The notes under the pieces: generated by a model | What the model was told of the DNA's origin: nothing | Seen by the model: only the letters and a program-made list of their open reading frames with translations | Database searches by the model: none | Made by a program: the position numbers and the translations under genes | Assembly: GCA_947593615.1 (NCBI GenBank) | Contig: CANQDR010000015.1 | Location: 1-48,440 of the forward strand | Reading direction: 5' to 3' | Source of the DNA: an uncultured Clostridia bacterium | GTDB taxonomy: Bacteria; Bacillota; Clostridia; Oscillospirales; Acutalibacteraceae | DNA: 48,440 bases | Part shown: positions 17,558-27,775 of the stretch, in pieces | Position numbering within the stretch: position 1 is the first letter of the stretch | Layout: each line of letters begins with the position of its first letter

Positions 17558-20500
17558 ATGGCATTCACTCATTTACATGTTCATACAGAGTACAGCCTGC
17601 TCGACGGTGCATGCCGTATAAGCAGAATAGCTCATGCTGCCAAAGAAAAGGGAATGACCTCTCTTGCAATAACAGACCACGGTGTAATGTACGGAGTAAT
17701 AGATTTTTACAGAGCCTGTATAAAAGAAAACATTAAGCCTGTAATCGGCTGTGAGGTATATGTTGCGCCTCATTCGCGTTTTGATAAAACATCTTCATAT
17801 GAAAAATATTATCATATGGTTCTGCTTTGTGAAAATAACACCGGCTATCAAAATCTTATTAAGCTTGTTTCAAAGGGATTTACCGAAGGCTTTTATTCAA
17901 AACCTCGAATTGACGACGAGCTTTTGCAGCAGTATCACGAGGGTTTGATCTGCCTTTCGGCATGCCTTGCAGGTGAAATACCTCAAAAACTCCTTGACGG
18001 CGATTATGATTCCGCAAAGAAAAAGGCAGAGTATTACCGTGATTTATTCGGAAAAGAGAACTTTTTTATTGAGCTGCAGGATCACGGAATTGAAGAGCAA
18101 CAGCGTATAATACCGAATCTTGTAAGAATTTCCGAGGAAATCGGAGTTGACATAGTGGCAACTAACGATTGTCATTATATTGAAAAGGAAGACAGCAAGA
18201 TCCATAATATACTCCTCTGTATTCAGACAAATAAAACGGTTAACGATAATGACAGAATGGAGTTTCAGACTGACGAGTTCTATATAAAAACAGAAGATGA
18301 AATGCGAGAGCTTTTCTCAAAATATCCAGATGCTATTGAAAACACTCAGAAAATTGCAGACAGATGCAACGTTGATTTTGAATTCGGAGTGCGCAAGCTT
18401 CCCCGTTTTGATGTTCCCAACAATGAAAATCATCTTGATTATTTTAGGCGCAGCTGTTATAAGGGCCTTTACAGCCATTACGGAGAAAATCCCGAAAAGT
18501 TTCTGATTGACCGCCTTGAATATGAAATTGATACAATTTCTAAAATGGGATTTATAGATTATTATTTGATAGTAAATGATTTTGTACAGTTTGCAAAATC
18601 AAACTCAATTCCCGTAGGTCCCGGCAGAGGCTCGGGTGCAGGCTCACTTTGCGCGTACTGCATAGGAATTACGGCAATTGACCCTATAAAATACAATCTG
18701 CTTTTCGAGCGGTTTCTAAATCCCGAGCGCGTCAGTATGCCTGATTTTGATATAGACTTCTGCAAGGAGCGCAGAGGAGAGGTAATTGATTACGTTGTGC
18801 GCAAGTACGGCGAAGACCACGTTGCGCAGATAATTTCCTTTGGTACAATGGCGGCAAGAGGCGCAATTCGCGACGTTGGAAGAGCGCTTGCAATTCCTTA
18901 TGCCTCGGTTGATGTAATTGCCAAGCTTGTACCTATGGAGCTCAACATAACAATAGAAAAAGCATTAAAAATAAGCTCTGAGCTTAATAAAAGATACAAT
19001 GAAGACGAGCAGACAAAAACTCTGCTCGACATAGCAATGAGTATTGAAGGAATGCCGCGTCACGCCACAATGCACGCCGCAGGTGTGGTAATCACCGATA
19101 AACCTGTTTCAGACTATGTTCCGCTTTCAAAGAACGACGATAACGTAGTCACTCAGTTTCCTATGACCACTCTTGAAGAACTCGGACTTCTGAAGATGGA
19201 CTTTCTCGGGCTAAGAAATCTTACCGTAATTGACGATGCCGAAAAGCTGATAAAACATAATCATCCCGAATACAGAGAAGAAAATATAAGGGAAAATGAT
19301 AAAAAAGTTTTTGATATGATCTCAAAGGGCAGTACTGAGGGAGTATTTCAATTTGAAAGTCAGGGAATGAGAAATGTTCTGACACAGCTAAAACCCGACA
19401 GCATTGAAGATTTAATAGCAGTTCTCTCGCTTTACAGACCGGGACCAATGGATAGTATTCCCACATATATAGATTGCAGACACAATCCCTCGCATATCCG
19501 TTACAAGCACCCAATGCTGAAAGAGATTTTGGAGGTTACCTATGGCTGTATTGTATATCAGGAGCAGGTAATGCAGATTTTTCGTACTCTTGCAGGCTAC
19601 AGCCTTGGACGAGCCGATATTGTGCGGCGAGCAATGAGCAAGAAAAAGCACGCTGTAATGGAAAAGGAACGAAATATTTTTATCAACGGACTTACCGACG
19701 AAAACGGAAACATATTAGTTGACGGATGTGTAAGACGCGGAATTGATGAAAAAACGGCAAATTCTATTTATGATGAAATGGAAAGCTTTGCTTCATACGC
19801 ATTCAATAAATCCCACGCGGCTGCATACGCTTCAATTTCATATAAAACTGCGTGGCTGAAATGTTATTATCCCTGCGAATATATGGCGGCATTGCTTTCG
19901 AGCGTGCTTGATAACCAAAATAAAATGGCTGTATATATCGGCGAGTGTCAGCGCCTTGGAATAGATGTGCTTCCCCCGAATGTCAATGAAAGTAATCATG
20001 GATTTACCGTAAGCGGAACCAATATCCGTTACGGGCTTCTTGCTGTTAAAAATCTAGGCAAACAGTTTATTGACAGCATAATATCCGAAAGAAAATACAA
20101 ACCCTTCGAGTCTTTTTACGACTTCTGCAAACGTCTTTACGGCAAAAATATGAACAGCCGTGCAGTAGAGAGCCTTATAAAATGCGGCGCTTTTGACGGT
20201 CTTGGAGCAAACCGCAGACAGCTTCTTGCGGTAAGTAAAACTGTTCTGGATGACCTCGATTACGAATCAAAGCACAATATGGGCGGTCAGCTTTCTTTCT
20301 TTGATATGGGAGAAATGGCAGATGAACGCGCGTCATCCGAACCTGAAATTCCTGATTTAAAGGAATTTTCAAAAGAACAGCTTCTGCAAATGGAAAATGA
20401 AATTGCAGGTATGTATCTCAGCGGTCACCCAATGGACGAATACACAGAGTTTTCAAGGATTATGAAAGCGGACAGAACAGGCGATTTAATAAGCAACGAA

Positions 20501-21070
20501 AGCGGCTTGTATTTTGACGGCAAAAAAGTTTCGCTTGTTTGTGTGGTATCAAAGGTAAAAACTCAGCTCACAAAGAATAATAAAATGATGGCTTTTGCAA
20601 ATGCAGAGGACAGATACGGCTCATTGGAGATAGTGGTGTTTCCTAATGTATATGAAAAATACGCAATGCTGCTCAATGAGGGAAATGCGGTTATAATAAG
20701 AGGTTCTTTGAATTTCAAAGAAAATGAAGAGCCTAAAATTATCTGTGATTCAATAGACAGGGCGCGTTCCAATGACGAATGTAAAAATATAAACATTACA
20801 TCTAAACAGGAACAAACAGAAGCAGTAAATGCTCAGCGTCCGTCAAATCCTTCCGCACTTTATCTGAGAATTGACGACTTGAATACGGAGCTTTACACTC
20901 GGGCAAAGCGTGTAATTGATATATTTGAAGGTACAACACCGGTTATTTTTTATTTGACAAAACCCAATCGAAAGGTAAAGGCTCCCTCATCAATGTGGGT
21001 GAGTTTGAATGACGTTATGCTCAAAGAGCTCAAATTTCAGCTTGGAGAAAGCAATGTAGTGGCTAAATAG
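17558..21070 (+). CDS. dnaE: DNA polymerase III alpha subunit (DnaE)
   Basis: Replicative C-family polymerase of 1170 aa. The PHP domain begins at once (THLHVHTEYSLLDG, His5/His7/His9). The palm carries the three catalytic aspartates Asp396, Asp398 and Asp400 in PDFDIDF. The fingers motif RPGPMDSIP, helix-hairpin-helix (KCGAFDGLG) and C-terminal OB fold (VSLVCVVSKVKTQLTKNNKMMAF) are all present. It is the DnaE1-like form without the DnaQ exonuclease insertion that marks PolC. I chose the ATG at 17558 with AGGTGAG upstream. GTG at 17549 is the alternative. The start sits 1 bp after the xseA stop. Confidence 0.97.
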   Translation: MAFTHLHVHTEYSLLDGACRISRIAHAAKEKGMTSLAITDHGVMYGVIDFYRACIKENIKPVIGCEVYVAPHSRFDKTSSYEKYYHMVLLCENNTGYQNLIKLVSKGFTEGFYSKPRIDDELLQQYHEGLICLSACLAGEIPQKLLDGDYDSAKKKAEYYRDLFGKENFFIELQDHGIEEQQRIIPNLVRISEEIGVDIVATNDCHYIEKEDSKIHNILLCIQTNKTVNDNDRMEFQTDEFYIKTEDEMRELFSKYPDAIENTQKIADRCNVDFEFGVRKLPRFDVPNNENHLDYFRRSCYKGLYSHYGENPEKFLIDRLEYEIDTISKMGFIDYYLIVNDFVQFAKSNSIPVGPGRGSGAGSLCAYCIGITAIDPIKYNLLFERFLNPERVSMPDFDIDFCKERRGEVIDYVVRKYGEDHVAQIISFGTMAARGAIRDVGRALAIPYASVDVIAKLVPMELNITIEKALKISSELNKRYNEDEQTKTLLDIAMSIEGMPRHATMHAAGVVITDKPVSDYVPLSKNDDNVVTQFPMTTLEELGLLKMDFLGLRNLTVIDDAEKLIKHNHPEYREENIRENDKKVFDMISKGSTEGVFQFESQGMRNVLTQLKPDSIEDLIAVLSLYRPGPMDSIPTYIDCRHNPSHIRYKHPMLKEILEVTYGCIVYQEQVMQIFRTLAGYSLGRADIVRRAMSKKKHAVMEKERNIFINGLTDENGNILVDGCVRRGIDEKTANSIYDEMESFASYAFNKSHAAAYASISYKTAWLKCYYPCEYMAALLSSVLDNQNKMAVYIGECQRLGIDVLPPNVNESNHGFTVSGTNIRYGLLAVKNLGKQFIDSIISERKYKPFESFYDFCKRLYGKNMNSRAVESLIKCGAFDGLGANRRQLLAVSKTVLDDLDYESKHNMGGQLSFFDMGEMADERASSEPEIPDLKEFSKEQLLQMENEIAGMYLSGHPMDEYTEFSRIMKADRTGDLISNESGLYFDGKKVSLVCVVSKVKTQLTKNNKMMAFANAEDRYGSLEIVVFPNVYEKYAMLLNEGNAVIIRGSLNFKENEEPKIICDSIDRARSNDECKNINITSKQEQTEAVNAQRPSNPSALYLRIDDLNTELYTRAKRVIDIFEGTTPVIFYLTKPNRKVKAPSSMWVSLNDVMLKELKFQLGESNVVAK

Positions 21071-21122
21071 CCAAAAAACGTAGTTTCATATTGTTACTAT
21101 ATTACAAAAAATTATTAAACTA

Positions 21123-21151
21123 TTGAAAAATTATGTCCTATGTTGTATAAT
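21123..21151 (+). promoter_or_regulatory. Sigma-A promoter for the ABC importer operon
   Basis: TTGAAA (21123-21128), a 17-bp spacer and a perfect TATAAT (21146-21151). A start near 21158 gives a leader of about 50 nt, too short for a T-box or riboswitch. Confidence 0.75.
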
Positions 21152-21207
21152 ATTAACATCAACTTGCTTTAGTGCATAAAAGTGCAAAAGCATTAGGAGG
21201 ACATAAT

Positions 21208-22212
21208 ATGAAAAAAACAAAAAAAATAGCTGCTTTTATTCTTGCAGCGCTTACATTGTCATTCAGCTTTGCAGGCTGCGGCGGTTCAGGATCTACTGAT
21301 TCTGGTTCATCTGACAAATCTGCTGAATCAGGAAAGGTTTACAACATCGGTATCTGCCAGTTAGTTCAGCACGAAGCTCTCGATGCTGCTACAAAGGGCT
21401 TCAGAGATACTCTTGTAGAGAAACTCGGCGAGGACAACGTAAAATTTGACGAGCAGAACGGTCAGGGCGATTCGCCAACCTGCGCTACAATCTGCAACCA
21501 GTTCGTATCTTCAAATGTTGACCTTATTCTCGGCAACGGTACTGCTGCTTTGCAGGCTGCTTATGCCGCTACTACCGAAATTCCGATTCTCGGTACTTCA
21601 ATCACACACTATGGTACAGCCCTTGATATTAAGGATTGGAAAGGCTATACCGAAATGAATGTTTCGGGTACAGCAGACCTTGCACCTCTTGATCAGCAGG
21701 CCGCTATGCTCAAAGAGATTTTCCCCGATAAAAAGAATGTAGGTATTATTTACTGCTCTGCTGAAGCCAACTCAAAGTATCAGTTTGACACAATCAAGCC
21801 TTACCTTGAAGAAGAAGGCTATACCGTTAAGCCATACACTTTCGCAGATTCTAACGATGTTGCAGCAGTAACAACAACTGCTTGCAATGAAAGCGATGTT
21901 TTATATATTCCAACCGATAACACAGCGGCTTCAAACGCAGAGGTTATCAACAACATTGCTGAACCTAAAAAGATTCCGATCGTTGCAGGTGAAGAAGGTA
22001 TCTGCAAGGGCTGCGGCGTAGTAACACTTTCAATCAGCTATTATGAGCTTGGACAGAAAACAGGCGAAATGGCTTATGATATTCTCGTAAACGGAAAAGA
22101 TGTTTCCAAGATGGAGATTCAATATGCTCCAACAACAAAGAAATACGATAAAGAAAGATGCGAAGCTCTCGGAATTAAAGTTCCTGACGAATACGAGGCT
22201 ATTGAAAAATAA
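21208..22212 (+). CDS. ABC transporter substrate-binding lipoprotein (PF04392 class)
   Basis: Extracellular solute-binding lipoprotein. The signal peptide (KKTKKIAAFILAALTLSFSF) ends in the lipobox FAGC, so the cysteine is lipidated. A Gly/Ser linker follows, then a Type I periplasmic-binding fold starting YNIGICQLVQHEALDAATKGF and including DLILGNGTAALQAA and NVGIIYCSAEANSKYQ. PF04392-type proteins in streptococci import aromatic amino acids such as tryptophan, but no regulatory element here confirms a ligand. I chose the ATG at 21208 (334 aa) with AGGAGG nine bases upstream. Codon use is biased to common codons, suggesting high expression, and a hairpin after it would favour more binding protein than permease. 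Confidence 0.88.
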   Translation: MKKTKKIAAFILAALTLSFSFAGCGGSGSTDSGSSDKSAESGKVYNIGICQLVQHEALDAATKGFRDTLVEKLGEDNVKFDEQNGQGDSPTCATICNQFVSSNVDLILGNGTAALQAAYAATTEIPILGTSITHYGTALDIKDWKGYTEMNVSGTADLAPLDQQAAMLKEIFPDKKNVGIIYCSAEANSKYQFDTIKPYLEEEGYTVKPYTFADSNDVAAVTTTACNESDVLYIPTDNTAASNAEVINNIAEPKKIPIVAGEEGICKGCGVVTLSISYYELGQKTGEMAYDILVNGKDVSKMEIQYAPTTKKYDKERCEALGIKVPDEYEAIEK

Positions 22213-22223
22213 TTAAGCGGTTT

Positions 22224-22254
22224 TGGGGTGCCGTATTGCGACACCCCATTGTTT
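22224..22254 (+). terminator. Partial terminator between binding protein and permease genes
   Basis: TGGGGTG pairs with CACCCCA (22224-22230 with 22242-22248), extended by CG/CG after a C-A mismatch, then TTGTTTT. The short, mismatched stem and broken T tract suggest leaky termination that lowers permease and ATPase expression. Confidence 0.55.
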
Positions 22255-22280
22255 TATGTTTAGGAAATTGGTGAATAAAA

Positions 22281-23258
22281 ATGGATGCAATTTTATCTTA
22301 TTTTTCGTCCCTTAATCCTATGAATTTTCTTTCTCAGCTTCCGGGAAATATTGCTCAGGGTATAATATGGGGACTTATGGCGCTTGGCGTATTTATTACG
22401 TTTAAGCTGCTCAATTTTGCCGACCTTACAGTTGACGGCTCGTTTGCAACCGGCGGTGCAGTTACGGCTGTTTTGCTTCTTAACGGCGTGCCTATTTGGA
22501 TAGCTGTCATTGTTGCTTTAATAGCGGGAATTCTTGCAGGACTTATTACGGGTCTTTTACATACTCTGTTCGGAATACCCGATATACTTTCAGGTATTTT
22601 AACACAGATTGCATTATATTCCGTAAACTTAAATATTATGGGAAAATCCAATCTGCCGATAAGCAACAGAAATTATACTTTAGTGCTTTCTTCATTAAAC
22701 AACAATATGGCAATTATAATCGGTCTTGGTTTTGCTGCTATAGTAATTGCCGCTATGTATTGGTATTTCGGCACGGAGCAGGGTTCAACAATACGTTCAA
22801 CGGGCAGCAACCCTGCAATGAGCAAGGCACAGGGCATAAATATAAGTGTTTCAAAGGTTATTGCTCTTGCACTTTCAAACGGACTTGTTGCTTTGTCGGG
22901 TTCTCTGTTTGCTCAGTATCAGGGATTCTCGGATGTAAATATGGGCAGAGGCGCAATTGTTATAGGACTTGCGGCTGTAATTATCGGTCAGGTTCTCGGA
23001 GAAACGATCTTCCGCAAACGAATCAATTTTGTAATCAGACTTGTTTTTGTTATTGTCGGAGGAATTCTTTATTATATCGCAATGGGTATAGTATTGTGGC
23101 TCAAGATGCCTACTGATGATACAAAGCTGTTTACAGCGGTTATCGTTGCAATTTTCCTTGCAGTTCCGTATTTGCAGAAGAAATCAAAAAGCTCCTTTAA
23201 GAAGGTAGCAAAGCTGAATGCAAAAACCTACAGCGAGGAGGGTGAGAAGAATGCTTGA
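22281..23258 (+). CDS. ABC transporter permease (BPD_transp_2 family)
   Basis: Polytopic membrane permease of 325 aa with about nine hydrophobic helices. The family's conserved core is visible: LLNFADLTVDGSFATGGAVTAVLL near residue 55 and STIRSTGSNPAMSKAQGINISVSK near 175, the cytosolic loop that contacts the ATPase. IALALSNGLVALSGSLFAQYQGFSD and GRGAIVIGLAAVIIGQ follow. It belongs to the same fold as branched-chain amino acid and nucleoside/sugar permeases. It is the only permease gene, so the transporter likely uses a homodimer. The 3' end overlaps the ATPase start by 8 bp. Confidence 0.9.
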   Translation: MDAILSYFSSLNPMNFLSQLPGNIAQGIIWGLMALGVFITFKLLNFADLTVDGSFATGGAVTAVLLLNGVPIWIAVIVALIAGILAGLITGLLHTLFGIPDILSGILTQIALYSVNLNIMGKSNLPISNRNYTLVLSSLNNNMAIIIGLGFAAIVIAAMYWYFGTEQGSTIRSTGSNPAMSKAQGINISVSKVIALALSNGLVALSGSLFAQYQGFSDVNMGRGAIVIGLAAVIIGQVLGETIFRKRINFVIRLVFVIVGGILYYIAMGIVLWLKMPTDDTKLFTAVIVAIFLAVPYLQKKSKSSFKKVAKLNAKTYSEEGEKNA

Positions 23259-24051
23259 AATTAAAAATATTTACAAAACATTCAATAAAGGCACCGTAAA
23301 TGAAAAACGTGCGCTTAACGGTCTTAATCTTACTCTCAATGACGGCGATTTCTGCACAGTGATCGGAGGAAACGGAGCCGGAAAATCTACAATGCTCAAT
23401 GCAATAGCAGGCGTATGGCCTGTTGACAGCGGCGCAATATTGATTGACGGCAAGGATGTTTCACCGCTTCCCGAGCACAAACGTGCTTCATATCTCGGAC
23501 GAGTATTTCAGGATCCTATGACGGGTACTGTAGCTGATATGGAAATTATCGAAAACCTTGCTATAGCTGCACGAAGGGGAAAGAAAAGAGGTCTTTCGTG
23601 GGGCGTAAAAAAAGGTGAAAAAGAAAAATATCGTGAATTGCTCAAAGAATTTGAACTCGGCCTTGAGGACAGAATGTCATCAAAGGTAGGTCTGCTTTCG
23701 GGCGGTCAGCGCCAGGCAATTACGCTTCTTATGGCAACAATTCAAAAGCCTAAGCTTTTGTTGCTTGACGAGCATACTGCGGCTCTCGACCCGAAGACTG
23801 CGGCAAAGGTGCTTGAACTCAGTGATAAAATCATTGAAGAAAACAATCTTACAGCGCTTATGGTAACTCATAATATGAAAGATGCCATAGCACACGGAAA
23901 CCGCCTTATAATGATGAATGACGGAAAGGTTATTCTCGATATTTCGGGCGAAGAAAAGAAAAAGCTGACGGTTGAACATCTTCTGCAAAAGTTTGAGCAG
24001 GTCAGCGGTTCCAAAATTGAAAGCGACAGAATGTTACTCAGCACTGATTAA
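23251..24051 (+). CDS. ABC transporter ATP-binding protein
   Basis: Cytosolic ATPase of the importer, 266 aa. Walker A is IGGNGAGKST, the Q loop is GRVFQDPMTG, the signature is LLSGGQRQA, Walker B is LLLLDEHTAAL and the H loop is LMVTHNM. I chose the ATG at 23251, which has GAGGAGGGTGAG upstream and begins with the family-typical MLEIKNIYKTF. An ATG at 23218 would read 33 bp further into the permease gene. It is the last gene of the three-gene operon and ends 12 bp before a strong terminator. Confidence 0.94.
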   Translation: MLEIKNIYKTFNKGTVNEKRALNGLNLTLNDGDFCTVIGGNGAGKSTMLNAIAGVWPVDSGAILIDGKDVSPLPEHKRASYLGRVFQDPMTGTVADMEIIENLAIAARRGKKRGLSWGVKKGEKEKYRELLKEFELGLEDRMSSKVGLLSGGQRQAITLLMATIQKPKLLLLDEHTAALDPKTAAKVLELSDKIIEENNLTALMVTHNMKDAIAHGNRLIMMNDGKVILDISGEEKKKLTVEHLLQKFEQVSGSKIESDRMLLSTD

Positions 24052-24063
24052 TATCATAAAACA

Positions 24064-24092
24064 GAACCACCGGCATTGCCGGTGGTTCTTTA
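24064..24092 (+). terminator. Intrinsic terminator of the ABC importer operon
   Basis: GAACCACCGGC (24064-24074) and GCCGGTGGTTC (24078-24088) form an 11-bp stem with a three-base loop, followed by TTTAA. Confidence 0.82.
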
Positions 24093-24121
24093 ATGCCGTT
24101 ATTCAATAATAATACATTAAT

Positions 24122-24146
24122 AAAAGGGCTGATTTTCAGCCCTTTT
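24122..24146 (-). terminator. Bidirectional terminator after the small lipoprotein gene
   Basis: AAAAGGGCTGA (24122-24132), loop TTT, TCAGCCCTTTT (24136-24146). The A/T ends give a U tract on both strands. It mainly serves the minus-strand lipoprotein gene, whose stop is 16 bp away. Confidence 0.8.
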
Positions 24147-24161
24147 ACTCTATCCATTATA

Positions 24162-24632
24162 TTATTTTTCTTCCCAGTACTTGCTGTCAGCAATATTTTC
24201 GCATTGCTCGCAGGACATTTTATAATTAGTCTTACCGTCAGCAGTCCACACAACAAGGTTATATACAATTATTCTTCCGTCTTTATCAAAATAACCTTTT
24301 GTGTCGTCTGTTTTGTCTTTAAGCTCTACTTCCTCAAGAGTGGAAAAGTAGTCGTTATAATATTTTTTAACTTCATCTTCGCTTTTGTCGGTTGTCAGAT
24401 GAATGATTTTGTTTCCGATTAAATCTGTAAAAACACCAAAATACGAAGTATCGTCTACAGTTTTAAGCTTAGCTTTAAATCCGTCGTTATACATATAAGG
24501 CAATTCATATCCGTCAGGCCCTATTGATGTATTTATATTTGACGTTGATGATGAGCAGGCAGAAGCCGAAACAGCTATTACAAGCACCATCAAAGCGCTT
24601 ACAATCTTTTTAACAATTGAAACAATTTTCAT
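24162..24632 (-). CDS. Small secreted lipoprotein of unknown function
   Basis: A 156-aa predicted lipoprotein that I do not recognise. The N-terminal basic residues and hydrophobic helix (KKIVSALMVLVIAVSASAC) end in the lipobox SASAC, so mature protein would be anchored outside the membrane. The mature part is acidic with many Tyr, Lys and Asp residues and one Cys pair, SCEQC, near the C-terminus. The ribosome binding site is AGAGGAG and the promoter is at 24664-24692. It lies alone between the importer operon and groESL, facing away from groES. No conserved catalytic motif is seen. Confidence 0.82.
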   Translation of the reverse strand: MKIVSIVKKIVSALMVLVIAVSASACSSSTSNINTSIGPDGYELPYMYNDGFKAKLKTVDDTSYFGVFTDLIGNKIIHLTTDKSEDEVKKYYNDYFSTLEEVELKDKTDDTKGYFDKDGRIIVYNLVVWTADGKTNYKMSCEQCENIADSKYWEEK

Positions 24633-24663
24633 TTTTACTCCTCTTTTTATTATTATTTATTTT

Positions 24664-24692
24664 ATATTAATATATTATTTTTATAAAGTCAA
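24664..24692 (-). promoter_or_regulatory. Sigma-A promoter for the small lipoprotein gene
   Basis: On the minus strand TTGACT (24687-24692), a 17-bp spacer and TAATAT (24664-24669), giving a start about 25 nt before the start codon. Confidence 0.6.
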
Positions 24693-24830
24693 TAATAATT
24701 TTGTTATTTTCACGTAAATATAATTTTATTTTATTATGTTTTTGTATAAATTGTATTTATTTTGTTTTTTAATAGAACAAAAAAATTCAAATAGTATCAT
24801 TTACAATTAAAATATAAACACTTTGTATTA

Positions 24831-24865
24831 TTTGACTATAAAATTAAAGGTCAAAAATAGTCAAA
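24831..24865 (+). promoter_or_regulatory. CtsR operator upstream of groESL
   Basis: GGTCAAA (24849-24855), AAT, AGTCAAA (24859-24865) matches the known CtsR heptad direct repeat RGTCAAA-NNN-RGTCAAA. A third, inverted heptad TTTGACT lies at 24831-24837. The site ends 7 bp before the -35 element, so CtsR binding should hinder RNA polymerase. CtsR itself is not encoded in the window. Confidence 0.78.
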
Positions 24866-24871
24866 TTACTC

Positions 24872-24899
24872 TTGACATTTCTAAAAATTGGTATAAAAT
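24872..24899 (+). promoter_or_regulatory. Sigma-A promoter of groESL
   Basis: Consensus TTGACA (24872-24877), a 16-bp spacer and TAAAAT (24894-24899). The predicted start near 24906 falls inside the CIRCE element. Confidence 0.7.
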
Positions 24900-24903
24900 A
24901 TAA

Positions 24904-24930
24904 TTAGCACTCAAAAGACGAGAGTGCTAA
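24904..24930 (+). promoter_or_regulatory. CIRCE element (HrcA operator)
   Basis: TTAGCACTC (24904-24912), nine bases, GAGTGCTAA (24922-24930) is a perfect match to the CIRCE consensus. The repressor HrcA binds it as DNA, and it overlaps the transcription start of groESL. HrcA activity depends on GroEL, giving feedback control. Confidence 0.97.
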
Positions 24931-24952
24931 AAATAAAATTTTTTGGTATTAA

Positions 24953-25252
<300 letters not shown>

Positions 25253-25278
25253 TTAATACTTATATATAACGGAGGTAA

Positions 25279-26913
<1,635 letters not shown>

Positions 26914-26941
26914 TTAATAATTTAAAAATAAAAACTGATTT

Positions 26942-26975
26942 AGGGTATTGCCTTTGTGCAATACCCTTGCTTTTT
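26942..26975 (+). terminator. Intrinsic terminator after groEL
   Basis: AGGGTATTGC (26942-26951), loop CTTTGT, GCAATACCCT (26958-26967), then TGCTTTTT. The T tract overlaps the -35 of the next promoter. Confidence 0.85.
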
Positions 26976-26995
26976 ATTTTATGTTATATTATAAT
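26967..26995 (+). promoter_or_regulatory. Sigma-A-like promoter of the PqqD/S26/nucleotidyltransferase operon
   Basis: TTGCTT (26967-26972), 17 bp, TATAAT (26990-26995). The start near 27002 gives a leader of about 22 nt. The -35 is the tail of the groEL terminator. Confidence 0.55.
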
Positions 26996-27024
26996 TACAA
27001 TATACTAAAAAAGTTGGTGTAGTT

Positions 27025-27288
27025 ATGAAAATAAAAGAAGATTTTATACTGCGTAAGATTGCAGAATCATATATTGTTGTTCCGGTAAATCAAACGGCCC
27101 TTGATTTTAACGGAATTATAAATCTGAATGAAACGGGAGCATTTTTATTTGAGCTGCTTCAAAACGGTGCCGAGAGGGAAGAGCTTGTTGAAAAGATGCT
27201 TGCAGAGTATGATGTAACCAGAGATAGAGCAGAAAAAGACATTGATATATTTATTGGCAAAATAAAGGAAGCGGATATCATTGAATAA
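27025..27288 (+). CDS. PqqD-family peptide-binding protein (RRE-like)
   Basis: An 87-aa winged-helix protein of the PqqD family. PqqD-type domains (RiPP recognition elements) bind leader peptides of ribosomally made peptides and present them to modifying enzymes. The family pattern is clear: a beta N-terminus (FILRKIAESYIVVPV), NGIINLNETGAFLFELLQNGAEREELVEKM and the acidic C-terminal helix. It is the first gene of a three-gene operon with a signal-peptidase-like protein and a nucleotidyltransferase-fold protein. No radical SAM enzyme, precursor peptide or exporter is present in the window. Its role, presumably peptide binding, is inferred from the family. Confidence 0.85.
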   Translation: MKIKEDFILRKIAESYIVVPVNQTALDFNGIINLNETGAFLFELLQNGAEREELVEKMLAEYDVTRDRAEKDIDIFIGKIKEADIIE

Positions 27289-27775
27289 AGAAATGCTTTT
27301 TGATGATATTATTGATATTATTACCGAAAAGCTTAACAGCGGAGGTACAGTAACTTTTACTCCACGAGGGAAAAGTATGCTTCCGATGCTCAGGGACGGA
27401 GAGGACGTAGTTGTCCTTTCCAAGCCTTCAGGACGAATACATTTATTTGACGTAATTTTTTACAGAAGAAGCAGTGGTTCATATGTTCTTCATAGAGTGG
27501 TTAATTTTGACGCAGACGGAAGCTATGTGCTTTGCGGAGATAATCAGTTTACGCTTGAGCACGGCGTTAAAGATGATGACATAATTGGAGTTGTCACAGC
27601 TTTTTACCGCAAAGGCAAGGCTTACAAAATAAATTCAATCACATACAGATTGTATCTGAATTTTTGGCATTACAGCAGATTTTTCAGACATTCTTATCGG
27701 TACGGCAAAAATAAAATTTCAAAATTATTTGCAGGAAAAAAGGAAAAAACTACTGATGAAGAAAAAACTGAGTGA
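27281..27775 (+). CDS. S24/S26-family signal-peptidase-like protein
   Basis: A 164-aa protein with the S26 serine peptidase core. FTPRGKSMLPMLRDGEDVVVL holds the presumed nucleophile Ser32. HRVV (His71) replaces the usual Lys, as in SipW/ER-type Ser-His signal peptidases. CGDNQFTLEHGV matches the conserved GDN box. Unlike ordinary signal peptidases it has no N-terminal membrane helix, and the C-terminus is basic and aromatic (RLYLNFWHYSRFF), perhaps peripheral. The start is TTG at 27281, overlapping the pqqD-like stop, with AAAGGAAG upstream; an ATG four codons later is the alternative. It could process a leader peptide bound by the PqqD-like protein. Confidence 0.82.
   Translation: MNKEMLFDDIIDIITEKLNSGGTVTFTPRGKSMLPMLRDGEDVVVLSKPSGRIHLFDVIFYRRSSGSYVLHRVVNFDADGSYVLCGDNQFTLEHGVKDDDIIGVVTAFYRKGKAYKINSITYRLYLNFWHYSRFFRHSYRYGKNKISKLFAGKKEKTTDEEKTE

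Noticed and set aside
21158..21207. Possible T-box or riboswitch before the PF04392 importer
   Set aside because: The leader is only about 50 nt, without T-box or AGGGTGGNACCGCG-type sequence or a terminator/antiterminator pair. Only a weak TGCTTT/AAAGCA dyad is present.
22496..23116. 206-aa Cys/Tyr/Arg-rich ORF in another frame of the permease gene
   Set aside because: The composition is unlike any real protein and comes from the +1 frame of a hydrophobic membrane protein.
24633..24830. Extremely AT-rich segment considered as an origin or a structured RNA
   Set aside because: No DnaA-box cluster (TTATCCACA) and no GC stems. It is explained by divergent promoters.
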